Assembly (NCBI GenBank): GCA_037178675.1
Contig: JAYMGJ010000513.1
Location: forward strand, 1 to 64,000
Length of the DNA stretch: 64,000 nt
Direction: 5' to 3'
Source: Scleroderma bovista
Taxonomy: Eukaryota; Basidiomycota; Agaricomycetes; Boletales; Sclerodermataceae
Positions 31,875-43,221 of this stretch are shown piece after piece (the stretch's first letter is position 1; each line of letters starts with the position of its first letter). The notes beneath the pieces were generated by a model, which did no database searches, was not told where the DNA came from, and worked only from the letters and a program-made list of their open reading frames with translations. The translations under genes and the position numbers were made by a program.

Positions 31875-32185
31875 ATAATTGTTTGTATTATTTTTACATC
31901 CTGGGAATTGGAGATGATGAGTTGTGGCTGTGGTGTGCGAAGCTATGGTTGGCAAACATGCTGTGTCAATATTGGTGAATAGTGCTTACCCTACCACATC
32001 ACCTAAGCCCATTATCCATCCAAGGCCCTCCACATTATCTCACAGGATACTTGAGTTACTATACCTTTATGCAGCTGTGGTGTTAATGGCTTCCCCCATA
32101 ATTATTCTTTTGATTGTTCAGAAGCCACCAATTGGACTCAATGTGCATAATAATTCTACATTTTATGTGTCATTATGGAATACAT
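31875..32185. other. Gap with no recognisable gene
   Basis: AT-rich, few CG dinucleotides. It separates the end of KDZ2 from a convergent reverse-strand gene. I see no repeat or RNA gene here. Confidence 0.5.
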
Positions 32186-32773
32186 TCAATGGTCTGTTCC
32201 CCTCCAAAGTTTGTCTGTGGACACTGCCCACTTCTCCTCTAGCTCATCGGGAGAATCCATTAGGTATTCCACCAAGCTCATGCAGTCGACGAGATGATGT
32301 AATCGTGCATTTTGGCAAAAGATCTTCTCATCCACTTTGTTCAAGAGATGCTGTGTTTGTAATTTGATATCCTCAATCCCCAACCCCACAGTTTCATTGA
32401 CTTTGAATAGGCTTGGAATGCCATAATCCCATGGCTGCAATGAATGATAATTAGCAATGTGTTTTCATATTGTTGTGAACTCACCTGGTTCTGCAGAAAG
32501 AATTGCTGTGCCTCTCTGACTAGCTGGCTGAGTGTTTGCCACAGTACCACATTGCCAGGGATACCCCATACCCACCATTCTCCTGGTGTGGCCCATGGAC
32601 TGTGGACTCTTGCTGCCGCAGGATATGCCTTGAAGATCTTGATGGTTTTGATCTGGCACATCAATGTTGGAGCATCTGGGTCCAATAGACACCCATTCCA
32701 TCACTTGGGCTGCAACTGCAGGAACCTGCATCACCAGGCTGTGCTTGTTGCACACTGCAAGTAATCGCTCCAA
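32186..32773 (-). CDS. Unidentified gene fragment between KDZ2 and the TET/JBP-like gene
   Basis: Two blocks on the reverse strand: 32685-32470 (IKIFKAYPAAARVHSPW, EWWVWGIPGNVVLWQTLSQ) and 32440-32186 (WDYGIPSLFKVNETVGLG, DEKIFCQNARLHHLVDCMS, EYLMDSPDELEEKWAVS), joined by what looks like a short intron with GTGAG at its 5' side. Upstream 32773-32686 may add a further exon in another frame (LLAVCNKHSLVMQVPAVAAQ). I do not recognise the family. Its place suggests a third gene of a KDZ-TET/JBP element; that is inference from position only. Confidence 0.4.
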
Positions 32774-33919
32774 AATTGCCTGCAGGATTGGTCAGCCCAT
32801 TTGATCTGATTGGAATTCAAGCATTGCACCACTTCCGCCAATACATGGGCATGCTAATTGATCTTCTCCCACAGTGAATCTTCCCCTCTCTGCTGCAAAG
32901 CATGTACAAACTGACAGAATCTGATACCCGCATATTGTAAAGTAGCTGAGAGTGTGCATGCATGAATACTGGAGGAATCCATGGGTGTAGAATGGGGAGT
33001 AATGATTGATATTTATAATTGATCCACCAACATTCCCACATACAGCCTACCATTGTTTATCAAACAATGACTGCCCACCCAGTTGGGATTGATCAATATC
33101 ACCCATTCCTCCTGCTGATATATAATTAGTTCATCCCTTTTCTCCTATCTATATTTGATTAGTATGTCTGCATTTCAATTAGATATCTAATCTCCCCATG
33201 ATGACATATAACTGCAGTTGCAATATAAGTAACCTGCTGTGAAAGCCAAATGTAAAGATATAATTGGTTGGGGAATTGACACCTCATTATTGCCTTTTTC
33301 TAATATGAATTGGTGATCTATTTTGTGAATTCCTTGCTGTGCCTAATGGCCGCGGCAAGTTGACCCATCAATAACAAATATCCTGCGAGATAACAATCAT
33401 TCCAGGGTTTGTATTATCCTCTCTTCTTTGTCAAATAATTTCTCTCCTCCTGCATTTGATATCAGCAATCAATGATATGTACTGATACATCACCATTGTC
33501 CAATTGGTCACCACAGCTGCAAGCAACCTCTCCCACAGACTTTATACCAACCTGTGACATTTCAAATTGTATCAATTGCTCCACCTTCTTATGTATTAAT
33601 TACAGGTTTGGCCAATCAATGCTCACTGATGTGGGTTCCACCCATGGCTGATCTTCTAAGATGATTTGTATGTACATGTTGGCACCACTCCAAAACAGTA
33701 AATTCCATTTCCTGTCTTTATTTTTCCCATATAATTTATTTATATGTTTGAACTTCATTGATTATCCAGCCATCACCCCTCAATCTACCTGCGGTCGCCA
33801 CATAAATATTCTACAATATCCTGGCTTTGCTTGTGTCCTATTTAGCTCCCCTTCATGGCTGCTCCTGTGTCTTACCCCACTGACTATCATCTTTCCTACC
33901 AAGTTGCTGGTTATATGTG
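32774..33919. other. AT-rich stretch with no supported gene
   Basis: Short frames occur on both strands but none shows a domain or consistent codon pattern. CG is rare. No tandem or terminal repeats were seen. Confidence 0.45.
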
Positions 33920-34179
33920 ACACCACTTTTGTTCCTTGGCATTCTTGGACTTTGGCACTGTGGCACCACCTGTTCCCCTTGACCTCCCAGTTGACCTTTC
34001 CGTTGGGATGCACCAGATGGTTGCAACTTTAGTGACCACATATAATCATTGCAGTATGCCTCATTCATGCCTCTTTCCTCCAGTGCTCATCTTTGTCCAG
34101 TTGACTCTGGTGTTGACCTCATCCAGCTCACTGAATCATTGGCATCCATGGAGCCTGGGACCACTGCAGATAGGGAGCA
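33920..34179 (+). pseudogene. TET/JBP-like dioxygenase gene, 5' fragment (before copia insertion)
   Basis: A Pro-rich stretch (VPLDLPVDLSV) and, in the frame that reaches the insertion, MEPGTTADRE. Removing the copia element and one GAGCA joins this frame directly to QAFLTKFPATISG at 43226, which is why I assign it to the same gene. The exon structure further upstream is unclear. Confidence 0.6.
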
Positions 34180-34467
34180 TGTTGAAGTCACATGTGCACC
34201 CAGCGTAAACCGTCGACAAAGTGCGCACAAGACTGCAACCCATATTAGTGTAGACTTAGTAATAGTCCTCTTTAGAGTAGATGTTACATGTCACACATCA
34301 CACATCACAGTCACATGTCACACTATTTGTTGTATATAAACAGTGTTCATCGCTTATATAATATAACAGCTCTTGACCAGCTACCACTACCATCTCTGGT
34401 TGTGCACTCCACCCAACAGGTGAGTTGGAGTAGCAGTTCCTCTATGTACATAGGTATTGCTCCAACA
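34180..34467 (+). repeat. Copia 5' LTR
   Basis: 288 bp from TGTTGAAGTCACATG to TTGCTCCAACA, with TATATAAA at 34333-34340. It differs from the 3' LTR by only a handful of bases, mostly in the first 60 bp. Contains the repeated CACACATCACA/GTCACATGTCACA tract. Confidence 0.96.
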
Positions 34468-34481
34468 GGTTATGAGCCCTG
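34468..34481 (+). other. Copia primer binding site complementary to the iMet-tRNA anticodon arm
   Basis: GGTTATGAGCCCTG follows the LTR directly. Its complement, CAGGGCTCATAACC, is the anticodon stem-loop of yeast initiator Met-tRNA (anticodon CAT), so the primer would be a cleaved half-tRNA, as in Drosophila copia. Confidence 0.75.
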
Positions 34482-34820
34482 TGAGCGCACTGTGTGCAGC
34501 AATGCACCAGACAGTGCTCCAGCTCCCTGAGCGTCACTTTAACTAGCTTGACGCTGTGGACCACAGTGAGCTCCTAGTTGAGCCCCTGCACAGCCACAAG
34601 GCAAAGTCGGTCGACGACTTGCGCCAGACAGTGAAGCTCCTAGTTTGAGCACCTGTACTGCCACAGGTGAAGTTTGTCGATGACTTGCGCTGGCATGACC
34701 CTATTCATGAGTTAGCTGTTGACAGAAGTGCTTTCACTAGCACTCAGGTGTTTCTTCTTTTCTTGCTTGTCCGTTGTCGCATTCACTTGCTGACTCCGTT
34801 GACTCCCAACAGAATTCACC

Positions 34821-35844
34821 ATGTCCAGCGCTCTTGACAAGATGGTTCCTGTGTTCACTGGCTCCAACTGGCAGCAGTGGCACACTGCGATGCAGGCCTA
34901 CCTTAGGGCACAAGGCCAATGGTTCGTTTACTTGACAACCCAACCCGCCGATGGCCACGACGACCGTAGGGAGTGGGACAAGAATACTGAGAGAGCGCTT
35001 GGTAATATCACCTTGTGGCTCGCCCCCTCTATCCAGGTTGCCGTCTCTCAGCTGACTACTGTCAAGGAGGTCTGGGACTATCTTAAGAAGGACTTCGGCA
35101 CCCCCAGTATCGGTTCTGCCTACGCTGAGCTTAGCAAGCTCCTGGCCACCAACATTCCCGCTGGCTCCCATCCCACTCCCGCGATTACGAAGCTGCTCAG
35201 CCACTTCACCTACCTCAAGGACGCTGGCTTCGAATTCCCTGCCCCTGTGCAGGCGATGATTATCCTTTGTAAGCTCCCTCCCACTATGGAGGTTGTAGCT
35301 CAGATACTCAGCCAAATGTCGCCGGATGAGATCAAGAACCTGAAGCCCGATGGGATTGTCAAAGCCGCTATGCTCTCTTTTGAGCAGAAAGGCGCCTCTT
35401 CTTGTGGCAGTGGTAAGGGCCCCCAGGCCAACAAGCTTAGCGCTGTGAAGCACAAGCTGGCTGACCCAAAGTTCGCCCAGCAGCAGCAGCAGCAGCAGCA
35501 GCAAGGCAGGGCCAACAGCGGTGCGAGCGGAAACGCTCCTGCCCAAGGACAGGGAGGCCACACTCGATGTGGCAGCAAGAAGGCTCGCGCTCGTCGCGAG
35601 AACACCCAAAAAGCTGCCTTCGCCACTTAGGTCCACTACAATGGACCAGAGCCCACCGTTGACCCCCATGCCTTGGCCCATACTCCCAGTGCTGCCCACT
35701 ACAGCCCCTCTGTGTTCAAAAACACTATCAAGGCCTTCAATTTGGCACACCGCTTGGGGGTAGAGCCCTCCTGCCAGACCATCCACACCCTCGACCAAGT
35801 TGTGTCGATGGCGAGTGCGAACCTGGACCAGCCCAAGGCCGGTC
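34821..35844 (+). pseudogene. gag: Copia Gag, broken by a stop and a solo LTR
   Basis: The frame starts MSSALDKMVPVFTGSNWQQW, a typical copia Gag start, and runs 269 codons with WDYLKKDFG, FTYLKDAGFEFP and LPPTMEVVAQIL segments (UBN2-like Gag). A CAG run gives eight Gln (about 35479-35502). The expected CCHC knuckle is reduced to GGHTRCGSKKARARR. A TAG at 35628-35630 stops the frame; the same frame then stays open to the solo LTR at 35845. The stop may be a CAG-to-TAG change. Gag would form the particle. Confidence 0.88.
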
Positions 35845-36481
35845 TGTTACGACCATGTCCAACTCCAGACCATATCCAGTTACTCTGGTCACATCGCAGT
35901 CCTACAGCTCAACTCCGGTCGTTCTCAGTTACTCCGGTCAACGGTCGCGCAGATAACCTTCCACTAACTACGACCCTTGGTCTAGCCTGCATACAGTCTT
36001 TACCACACTTGCCCGTCTACCCTGCCTTGACGTGAGTTCTCCGTGAACTCATTATATCTCATACCTTGTAGTATTTTCACCGGACCTGGTTTATTTTCAT
36101 CGGACCTGACTTTATTTTTGTCGGACCTGGTCTATCCCTTACTCCAGTCGTCCTTTGTCCGCCATTAGGCTGTTTACTTGTCACCGTATATACTTGTCCC
36201 TAGTTTGCACTTAGTATAAGTACTCTGTAGATTATCCTGTACTCCTCAGTCTGAAATCAACTATAGTCACTACTCCTGTCCCTGCCTCTGTCTCTGTCTC
36301 CGTCATCATCACCTTGACCGGAACCTACGCAAGGGATCAACGCACGTCGTCCTTGTCATTGAATCCAAGCGGTCACCAACTCCGGCCGGACTATCCCTTG
36401 TCCAGCCCTCTGCCCTCCTCCTTTGTCCACCTTTGTCTGGACTTGACTGGACCCCCTACCGGAGTAGACCCAGACTTGACA
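35845..36481 (+). mobile_element. Solo LTR-A in copia gag/protease region
   Basis: 637 bp, ends TGTTACGACC ... GACTTGACA, flanked by CGGTC (35840-35844) and CAGTC (36482-36486), a duplication with one later change. TATAAG and AGTCTGAAAT are kept. Confidence 0.93.
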
Positions 36482-37065
36482 CAGTCCCTCCTCGCTGAAG
36501 CAGCCTCGTCTTGAGGAGTGCATCACCATATATGAGGAGGATGCCATCTCCCTTGGGGATGAAGAGCCCATTGCTCACGAACTGTTCACTGATGACGAGT
36601 TCGACGAGATTGATGTGATGGTCCTTGACCGCTACAATGCGACATCGATGGCAATGGGTGCAGAGGCCAGCCTCTTCAGGCAAGTACCTTCTGCATGTGT
36701 GCTGACCGACACTGACATGCTCCCTTTACATGTGCGCTACACGCTGTCACTGTATATAGCAAGTAGTACCTACAATATGTCATGTCATGTCTCGAGAAAT
36801 GCATATAGTTTTTTGTGTTCACATGAAATCAATGATGCACGCTGTGCTGGCTGTAAGGGAAAAATGGCCGATGGAAGTGAACTTTCTGGTGCCTTCTGGC
36901 TACTAGACTCTGGCACATCCTGCCACTTTACTGGTGACATAGGCGATTTCGCCTCCTACAATGCGCTAAAGCGAGTGCACTATGCCAAAACAGCTAATGG
37001 TGTAGCACTGATTGCTGGCATTGGCACGGTATTACTCCGGTGCCTAGACCACAACTCTGGGAATG
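36482..37065 (+). pseudogene. Copia protease region
   Basis: The frame resumes after the solo LTR (RLEECITIYEEDAISLG) and includes the aspartic protease motif FWLLDSGTSCHFTGD, followed by HYAKTANGVALIAGIGTV, until LTR-B interrupts at 37066. Frame changes occur between 36700 and 36840. Confidence 0.8.
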
Positions 37066-37791
37066 TGTCATATCCATACTTTTCCCAGTCGCAACTCCGG
37101 TCTAACCCTGGCCCGCCTGACCTCTCCTTAGGCATAGACGCAACTCCGGATCTAGTCCGGCCATCTCCAGCCCCATAGCTGCACTCCAGCTCAACTCCGG
37201 TCACTACGTCCATCTCCACCTCAGGACTAACCCCTGTCTTCCTCTAGACAGATCCGCGGTCTAACTCCTCCATGTCGGACCTGTACCTACCATTAGTTGC
37301 TACTCCGGTTTCAGTCCGGCCACTCCCTTTGTCTGGTCTGCAACCTAGCCCAACTCCGGCTGGTACATCCAACTCCGGCTCAGGTCTGCTCCTGTTCCAC
37401 TCCACTCCCTCTGATAGGTCCACCAATGGCCTTGGACATTTCCATGTCCAACTCCGGACCTTCCTCCGGCTACTCCGCCCTTCCTCCACCTGTGCACTCC
37501 CTCCGCTTGTGCACTTCCTCCGGTCCTGGACATCGCTCCGGACTTAACATTAGTTAAGTCCACCTCTGACCCTTACCTGTCCTCTTCCGACCTAGTTCCC
37601 TTGTCCCTGCTTTTCCTCCGTCGTCCCTGTAACTCTAGTTCCCCGTGTCTGCTTCCGCTCCGGTTTATTTTCCTGTCCCTGGTTTGTTTTCCTGTACCTG
37701 CTTTATTTTCCTGTCCGTTTCTGCTCTGTCCCTTGTCCCAACTAAGGTGTTTACTTGTCACCATATATACTCACCTCTAGTCTCTTTACTA

Positions 37792-37835
37792 TATAAACTA
37801 CCGTACTCCGGCCTAGTAGATCCTTAGATCAAATC
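37792..37835 (+). promoter_or_regulatory. LTR-B core promoter and predicted RNA start
   Basis: TATAAA lies 34 bp before AGATCAAATC, whose complement is the primer site of the LTR-B element at 51177-51186. The same design is seen in LTR-A. Confidence 0.6.
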
Positions 37836-37870
37836 TCAACTAAGATACTCCCCACTCTGTACTACCCATT

Positions 37871-38495
37871 TGTCAAGACCGGTTCTTCACCGATCTGATC
37901 TCTACGGGGGGTCTGGGGGTCAGAGGTTGGCCTAGCGGTAAGACCGAGATACTACGTAGCATAGTCGTGCTTCCCGAGTAATAGGAAGGCCGACCGAGGG
38001 TCTAACGGAGAGCCCGAGGGTAAACGGTCTACGACCGAGTGCTTGCACGAGACAGAGACGGAGAGTGCGAAGGGAGAACAGAGGAGAAGTATCTTATTCG
38101 ATATTCGAACTGAAACTACAACAGACCGAGTATCTAGGTATTTATACTGAGTGGAACGGATGAGGCGATGTATGGGAAGTTGGGATTACCGACGAACGAC
38201 GAGCGCAGACGCGCTGCACGCTGAGTAAGTACGGTAAGTGCGATAACCGGATTACCGATAGGTATCGTATTAGTAATGCAACAGGACGGGAACGTATAGT
38301 AACCGGAAACAAGAAAGGAAACATATTAGGTAATCGTACAGGGAGACAGAACAGACAACACGCTCACCGATCGGTGGCGATACAGGACAGATAGAGAGAA
38401 ACGGAAAAGGGAGTACATACAATAAAACGGGCGGCGAACGCGTGGACGCAATCAGACAATAGGGTACAGGGTGATCGGATGTCACGGTCGTGACA
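37871..38495 (-). mobile_element. Solo LTR-C inside LTR-B
   Basis: 625 bp, forward-strand ends TGTCAAGACCGGTTCT ... GGTCGTGACA, duplication CCATT (37866-37870, 38496-38500). Its outer 16 bp equal those of LTR-B in reverse, so it belongs to a related chromovirus family. The uninterrupted site is visible at about 54046. Confidence 0.93.
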
Positions 38496-38921
38496 CCATT
38501 ATGCTCTCCTAATCCATCTGTTCATCTGAACTCCTGAACTCCAGCCAACTCCGGCCTCCATCCTATCTCGTCCCCTTGGTCCTATGTCCGATCCTAGCAA
38601 GTCTCCTACTTGCACGAGGGCAAAAGCCACCTCTGTCCCAGACTCGACGCTAGACCTCTCAGGACTTATCCCACCTCTGGGATGTCCTTCGCTCCGGACA
38701 AGCTGCGCTCAACTCCGGACCACTTTCCCGCGGTCCGGACTTACTCCGCAAAAACACGGACTTACTCCCTGTGCTCCTCTAGTGCCCGGACTTCGTTCAT
38801 TTGACCTGGACTTGACTCTCCGCACTAACTAGCACCTACTAGTGTCTGGACTTACCTCCTCATTAGTTCCCTGCACCCCTGGACCTCCTAGTAAGATCAT
38901 TGAGGAGAACCGGTCTTGACA

Positions 38922-39524
38922 GAATGAGCAAGTAATCACACTCACCCAGGTGCTCCATATGCCAGGCACTACCGCACACCTTATTTCTATGGGCAAAATG
39001 CTCCAGCGTAATTACAGGGTCACTGGCGATAAGAGAGGGATTAACCTCACCAACAAGGCACAACACTTATGGTTTGGGCCAGACCCAGAAGACAATCGCA
39101 ACATCATTTTTGGGATTAGATCTATCCCGATAATTAGATTGAACTATATTGCCTCCGTGAGCAAAGTCGATTATGACATTATGCACCAGAGATTTGGGCA
39201 CCCCTCTAAGGAAGTACTCTGATGCACACAAAAACATACGCAGCGCTTCCTGGAGATTCACTTTCCTACTGAGGACTGTGTTTGCCCTGGATGTGCTCTT
39301 GGCAAGATGCCCAATCAAGCTTTCCCAGAAAATGAAAGACATGCTTCCAAGCCTTTCGAGCTGGTGCACTCTGATCTCAAATCCTTCCTGGTTACGTCGT
39401 ACTGGAAATTTAAATACATTATCACCTTCTATGATGACTACACTTCTCACGCCTGGACTATGCCTCTTGGCTCCAAAGCTGCAGTGATTACGGCTGCCAA
39501 AGATTTCCTCGAAATGGTGCACGT
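38922..39524 (+). pseudogene. Copia GAG-pre-integrase and integrase N-part
   Basis: VLHMPGTTAHLISMGKMLQ, then YDIMHQRFGHPS (zinc-binding His pair), CVCPGCALGKMP (Cys pair) and the integrase core start FELVHSDLKS ... ITFYDDYTSHAW. The frame changes near 39215 and the segment is cut by a solo LTR-A at 39525. Confidence 0.85.
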
Positions 39525-40166
39525 TGTTACGACCATGTCCAACTCTGGATCATATCCGGTTACTCCAGTCACATCGCAGTCCTACAGCTCAACTCCGGTT
39601 GTTCTCAGTTACTCCAGTCAATGGACGCGCAGATAACCTTCCGCTAACTACGACCCTTGGTCTAGCCCGCATACAGTCTTTACCACACTTGCCCGTCTAC
39701 CCTGCCTTGACGTGAGTTCTCCGTGTACTTGTTATATCTCCTGCCTTGTGTTATTTTCACTGGACCTGATTTATTTTACCCGGACCTGACTTTATTTTCA
39801 TCGGACCTGACCTAGTACTTTCTCTGGTTGTCCCTTGTCCGCTATTAGGCTGTTTACTTGTCACCGTATATACTTGTCCCTAGTTTGCACTTAGTATAAG
39901 TACTCTGTAGATTATCCTGTACTCCTCAGTCTGAAATCAACCATAGTCTCTACTCCTGATCTTGCCCGTCTCCATCTCTGTCTCTGTCTCCCCTTCTTGA
40001 CTGGAACCTACGCAAGGGATCAACGCTCGTTATCCTTAGTCGTTGAATCCAAGCGGTCACCAACTCCGGCCGGACTAATCTCTTGTCCAGCCCTCTGCCC
40101 TCTCCCTTTGTCCGCTTTCATCCGGACTTGACCGGACCCCCTACCGGAGTAGACCCGGACTTGACA
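39525..40166 (+). mobile_element. Solo LTR-A in copia integrase
   Basis: 642 bp with an exact duplication CACGT (39520-39524, 40167-40171). All promoter and start motifs are present. Confidence 0.96.
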
Positions 40167-42887
40167 CACGTCCAACATGATATGCACGTCGTTGGATGGA
40201 TGTCCAATGCCAGCAGAGAATATAAATCTGATCTGTTTGATCGAGCACTCCTTGAGAAAGGAATTAAAATATACCAAAGTGCTCCAAGAACCCCCATGCA
40301 GAATGGCCGCGCTGAGCGTCTAGGGTGCACTCTCATGGATAAAGCTGAGTCTATGCAGCATCAAGCCTGCATTCCTGACTCCTGGTGGGAATTTGTGTTT
40401 GCTCACGCAACCCACATTTATAACCGTACTCCGGTAGCTCGCCTCTGATGGCGCACCCCCCATGAAATGCTTAAGGGGGAGATGCCTAACATCGACCACC
40501 TACATGTGTTTGGCTGTGGAGCCTTTGTCTACCTCCCAGCCTTGGCTTGAGCAAACAAGATGGCTCCCAAGTCGGAGCTTATGACTTATGTTGGTGTTGC
40601 CCCTGGCAATGAGCGCAACTTCTTGTTTATGCGCTCCACCAATGCAGTGTTCACCGCTGCTCATGCCGTCTTTGATGAGCGTCACTTCCCTCGCTGCCCC
40701 AAACACAGGCACAAACCTCTCAAGAACCCTTTCAGAAGGGCAAATCTGAAACCTGCCACCGATCGACCGGGGAACCCCCCTGATGATATCAACAGTGATG
40801 ACAATGTGGAACACGACCATGGCTATCCACATCCCCAAGTGCAGGATGACGATCCAAAGTGCGAGGAACCTGAGGCTCCTGAGGAAGAGCCTAATCAACC
40901 AAATCCTCCCCATACGCCATCTCCAGTGCCTCCACCGGCACCGAGAACACCTTCACTGGCTAGAAACCCGCCACCTCTGGCACCGCAGCGCCCTGGCCAA
41001 GCTGAACACTGCCAAAATGTGCCATGACCCCCTGCAGTGAATATGCCTGCCCACCCCCAACGTGAACGTAGAGCGCCATTGCGCCCCGGTAACGTGTATG
41101 GTGAGCGGTGACATCCCATCGAGCAACTCCAGGATATCGAAAGTGCCTCTCGATGGCAAGAAACAGTGGGTGAGGCCCCTAGGCCCCCACAACCAGACAC
41201 ACCAGACCATATCCCTGGTGGTTTCCCTGACACCTCTGAAACTCCCAGTGAGGAAGATGTGCAAAAGATGTGTGAGGAAGGGGGAGCAAACCTAGTCCGA
41301 TTCCTGATGGGCAAAGCCCTTGAAACCTGCGAGCCTCAATATGAGAGCATTCGCAACTGGTCCTACAAGGACATCGCTCGCTTACCCCAAGCTGAGCAGA
41401 AACTCTGGTGACTTGCTTGCCAAGAAGAGCTCAACGTGCTGCAAAAGCGCAAAGTCTTTGAGCTAGTTGACTGTCCCTGAGACTGGAAGGTCATAAAGAA
41501 TCAATGGGTCTTCGACGTTAAGTCGGATGGACACAAGAAAGCCTGCTTAGTAGCAAAAGGCTTCTCCCTGGTCGAGGGATTAGATTTCGACCAGGTCTTC
41601 TCACCAGTTGTGCGCTTTGAAACAGTGTGCCTCATGCTTGCGCTTGCTGCACTTGAGAATTGGTATATTACTGGACTCCACGTTCGGAGCACCTACTTGT
41701 ATGGCAAGCTCAACGAAGAGATCTATATGGAACAACCTGAAGGGTTTACAGTTCCTGGGCAAGAGTGCAAGGTGCTCCACCTCTGGCGTGCCCTCTATGG
41801 CCTCAAACAGGCTGGCCTAGCTTGGTGGTGCACACTCAATGAGTCTCTCAAGGAACTCGGGTTTGAGCACCTTAAGTCTGAAGCAGGCATCTTCTTCTAC
41901 AAGAAGAAAGGCACCAACATTGTCATTGGAATAATATATGTTGATGACGCTTTATTCTGCAGCCCTAACAAGGCTGTTGTTGATGCCATCAAAGCGCAGT
42001 TCATGCGCAAATGGGAGTGCAGAGAACCTAAGGAGTTTCTCCATATGCGAATCACCCGCAAAGGTTGCACTATCCACTTGGATCAGTGCGCGTACATCCA
42101 AAAGGTCGTTGAACGCTGCGGCATGCTCAATGCAAAGTCCGCAAGCACCCCACTTCCGGCTGGCTACTATGCCACCAAAAATACAGAGCCTGTTGATGTG
42201 GATCTCCGCTCCCGTTTCCAGATGGTTATTGGGTCCCTTCTGTACCTTATGTCAGGCACTAGGCCTGACATTGCCTTTGCAGTCATGCACCTCTCGTGCC
42301 ATGCCGTGAACCCATCCCAGGACCACCTAAACAAAGCGCTGTATATCTGTCGCTATCTAATTGGGACGCCTACATACTCCCTAGTATACAATGGTGGATC
42401 CAGTGCTGGCCTGATTGCATGCACAGACTCAGATTGGGGATCAGACCCTACCTCTCGCCTCTCGCAGATAGGTTTCTATCTGAAGCTTGCATATGGCTTG
42501 ATCAGTTGGACTTCTTGTGTGCAGAAGACTATTGCGTACTCATCCACTGAGGCCGAATACATGGCTTTGAGCGATTGCGCTCACCAAGTTACCTGGATTC
42601 GAAGCTTACTCGGTGAGCTCGGCTACAAGCTGAAAGCTATCCCGATTTGCGGTGATAATCAGGGGTCCATATTCATGGCATCCAACCCTGTAATGGAGCC
42701 TCGCTCCAAGCACATTGACATCCGCTACCACGGAATCCGTGAGTCAGTCGTGAAAGGTAACATGGAGCTATTCTTCATTGATGGTGCTGAGAATCCCGCC
42801 GATCTGCTCACCAAGAACTTACCACATGAGAAATTTGCGAAGTTCAGAGCTCAACTAGGCTTACAGTTTCCCTCTGGCAGCATCTAG
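40167..42887 (+). pseudogene. Copia integrase C-part, RT and RNase H, broken only by TGA stops
   Basis: One frame is open from the solo LTR to the terminal TAG at 42885 except for TGA at 40446, 40548, 41025, 41109, 41409 and 41478. Integrase: KIYQSAPRTPMQNGRAERLG (catalytic Glu region). Then a Pro-rich linker. RT: NQWVFDVKSDGHKKACLVAK, ALYGLKQAGLAWW and YVDD (41938-41949). RNase H: CTDSDWGSDPTSRLS, IAYSSTEAEYMALSD, HIDIRYHGIRE. The part after 41478 is otherwise intact, including the active site. Confidence 0.92.
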
Positions 42888-42924
42888 CGCCTTATTTGCT
42901 GAAGTGCTCTACGTGCAGCACAGC

Positions 42925-42933
42925 AAGGGGGAG
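42925..42933 (+). other. Copia polypurine tract
   Basis: AAGGGGGAG directly precedes the 3' LTR, as needed for plus-strand priming. Confidence 0.8.
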
Positions 42934-43221
42934 TGTTGAAGTCACATGTGCACCCGGCATAAACCATCAATGAAGTGCGCACAAGACTGCGACCCATATT
43001 AGTGTAGACTTAGTAATAGTCCTCTTTAGAGTAGATGTTACATGTCACACATCACACATCACAGTCACATGTCACACTATTTGTTGTATATAAACAGTGT
43101 TCATCGCTTATATAATATAACAGCTCTTGACCAGCTACCACTACCATCTCTGGTTGTGCACTCCACCCAACAGGTGAGTTGGAGTAGCAGTTCCTCTACG
43201 TACATAGGTATTGCTCCAACA
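42934..43221 (+). repeat. Copia 3' LTR
   Basis: 288 bp, same ends and TATATAAA (43087-43094) as the 5' LTR. Confidence 0.96.

Larger units (their letters stand above)
37066..38921 (+). mobile_element. Solo LTR-B (long form), split by solo LTR-C
   Basis: Ends TGTCATATCC ... GGTCTTGACA and duplication GAATG (37061-37065, 38922-38926). Without the inner LTR-C it is about 1226 bp. It keeps TATAAA (37792-37797) and the predicted RNA start AGATCAAATC (37826-37835). It is dense in AACTCCGG. Confidence 0.94.
34180..43221 (+). mobile_element. Ty1/copia retrotransposon with nested solo LTRs, inserted in a TET/JBP-like gene
   Basis: 288-bp LTRs (34180-34467, 42934-43221), TG...CA ends and the duplication GAGCA (34175-34179, 43222-43226). 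Order gag, protease, integrase, RT, RNase H defines the copia type. Internal solo LTR insertions (35845, 37066 with 37871, 39525) account for about 3.1 kb. Coding frames are broken by these and by stop codons. Confidence 0.96.

Noticed and set aside
34737..35798. 353-codon reverse frame opposite copia gag
   Set aside because: A shadow of a GC-rich Gag frame; the forward frame has the copia Gag motifs and the right place after LTR and primer site.
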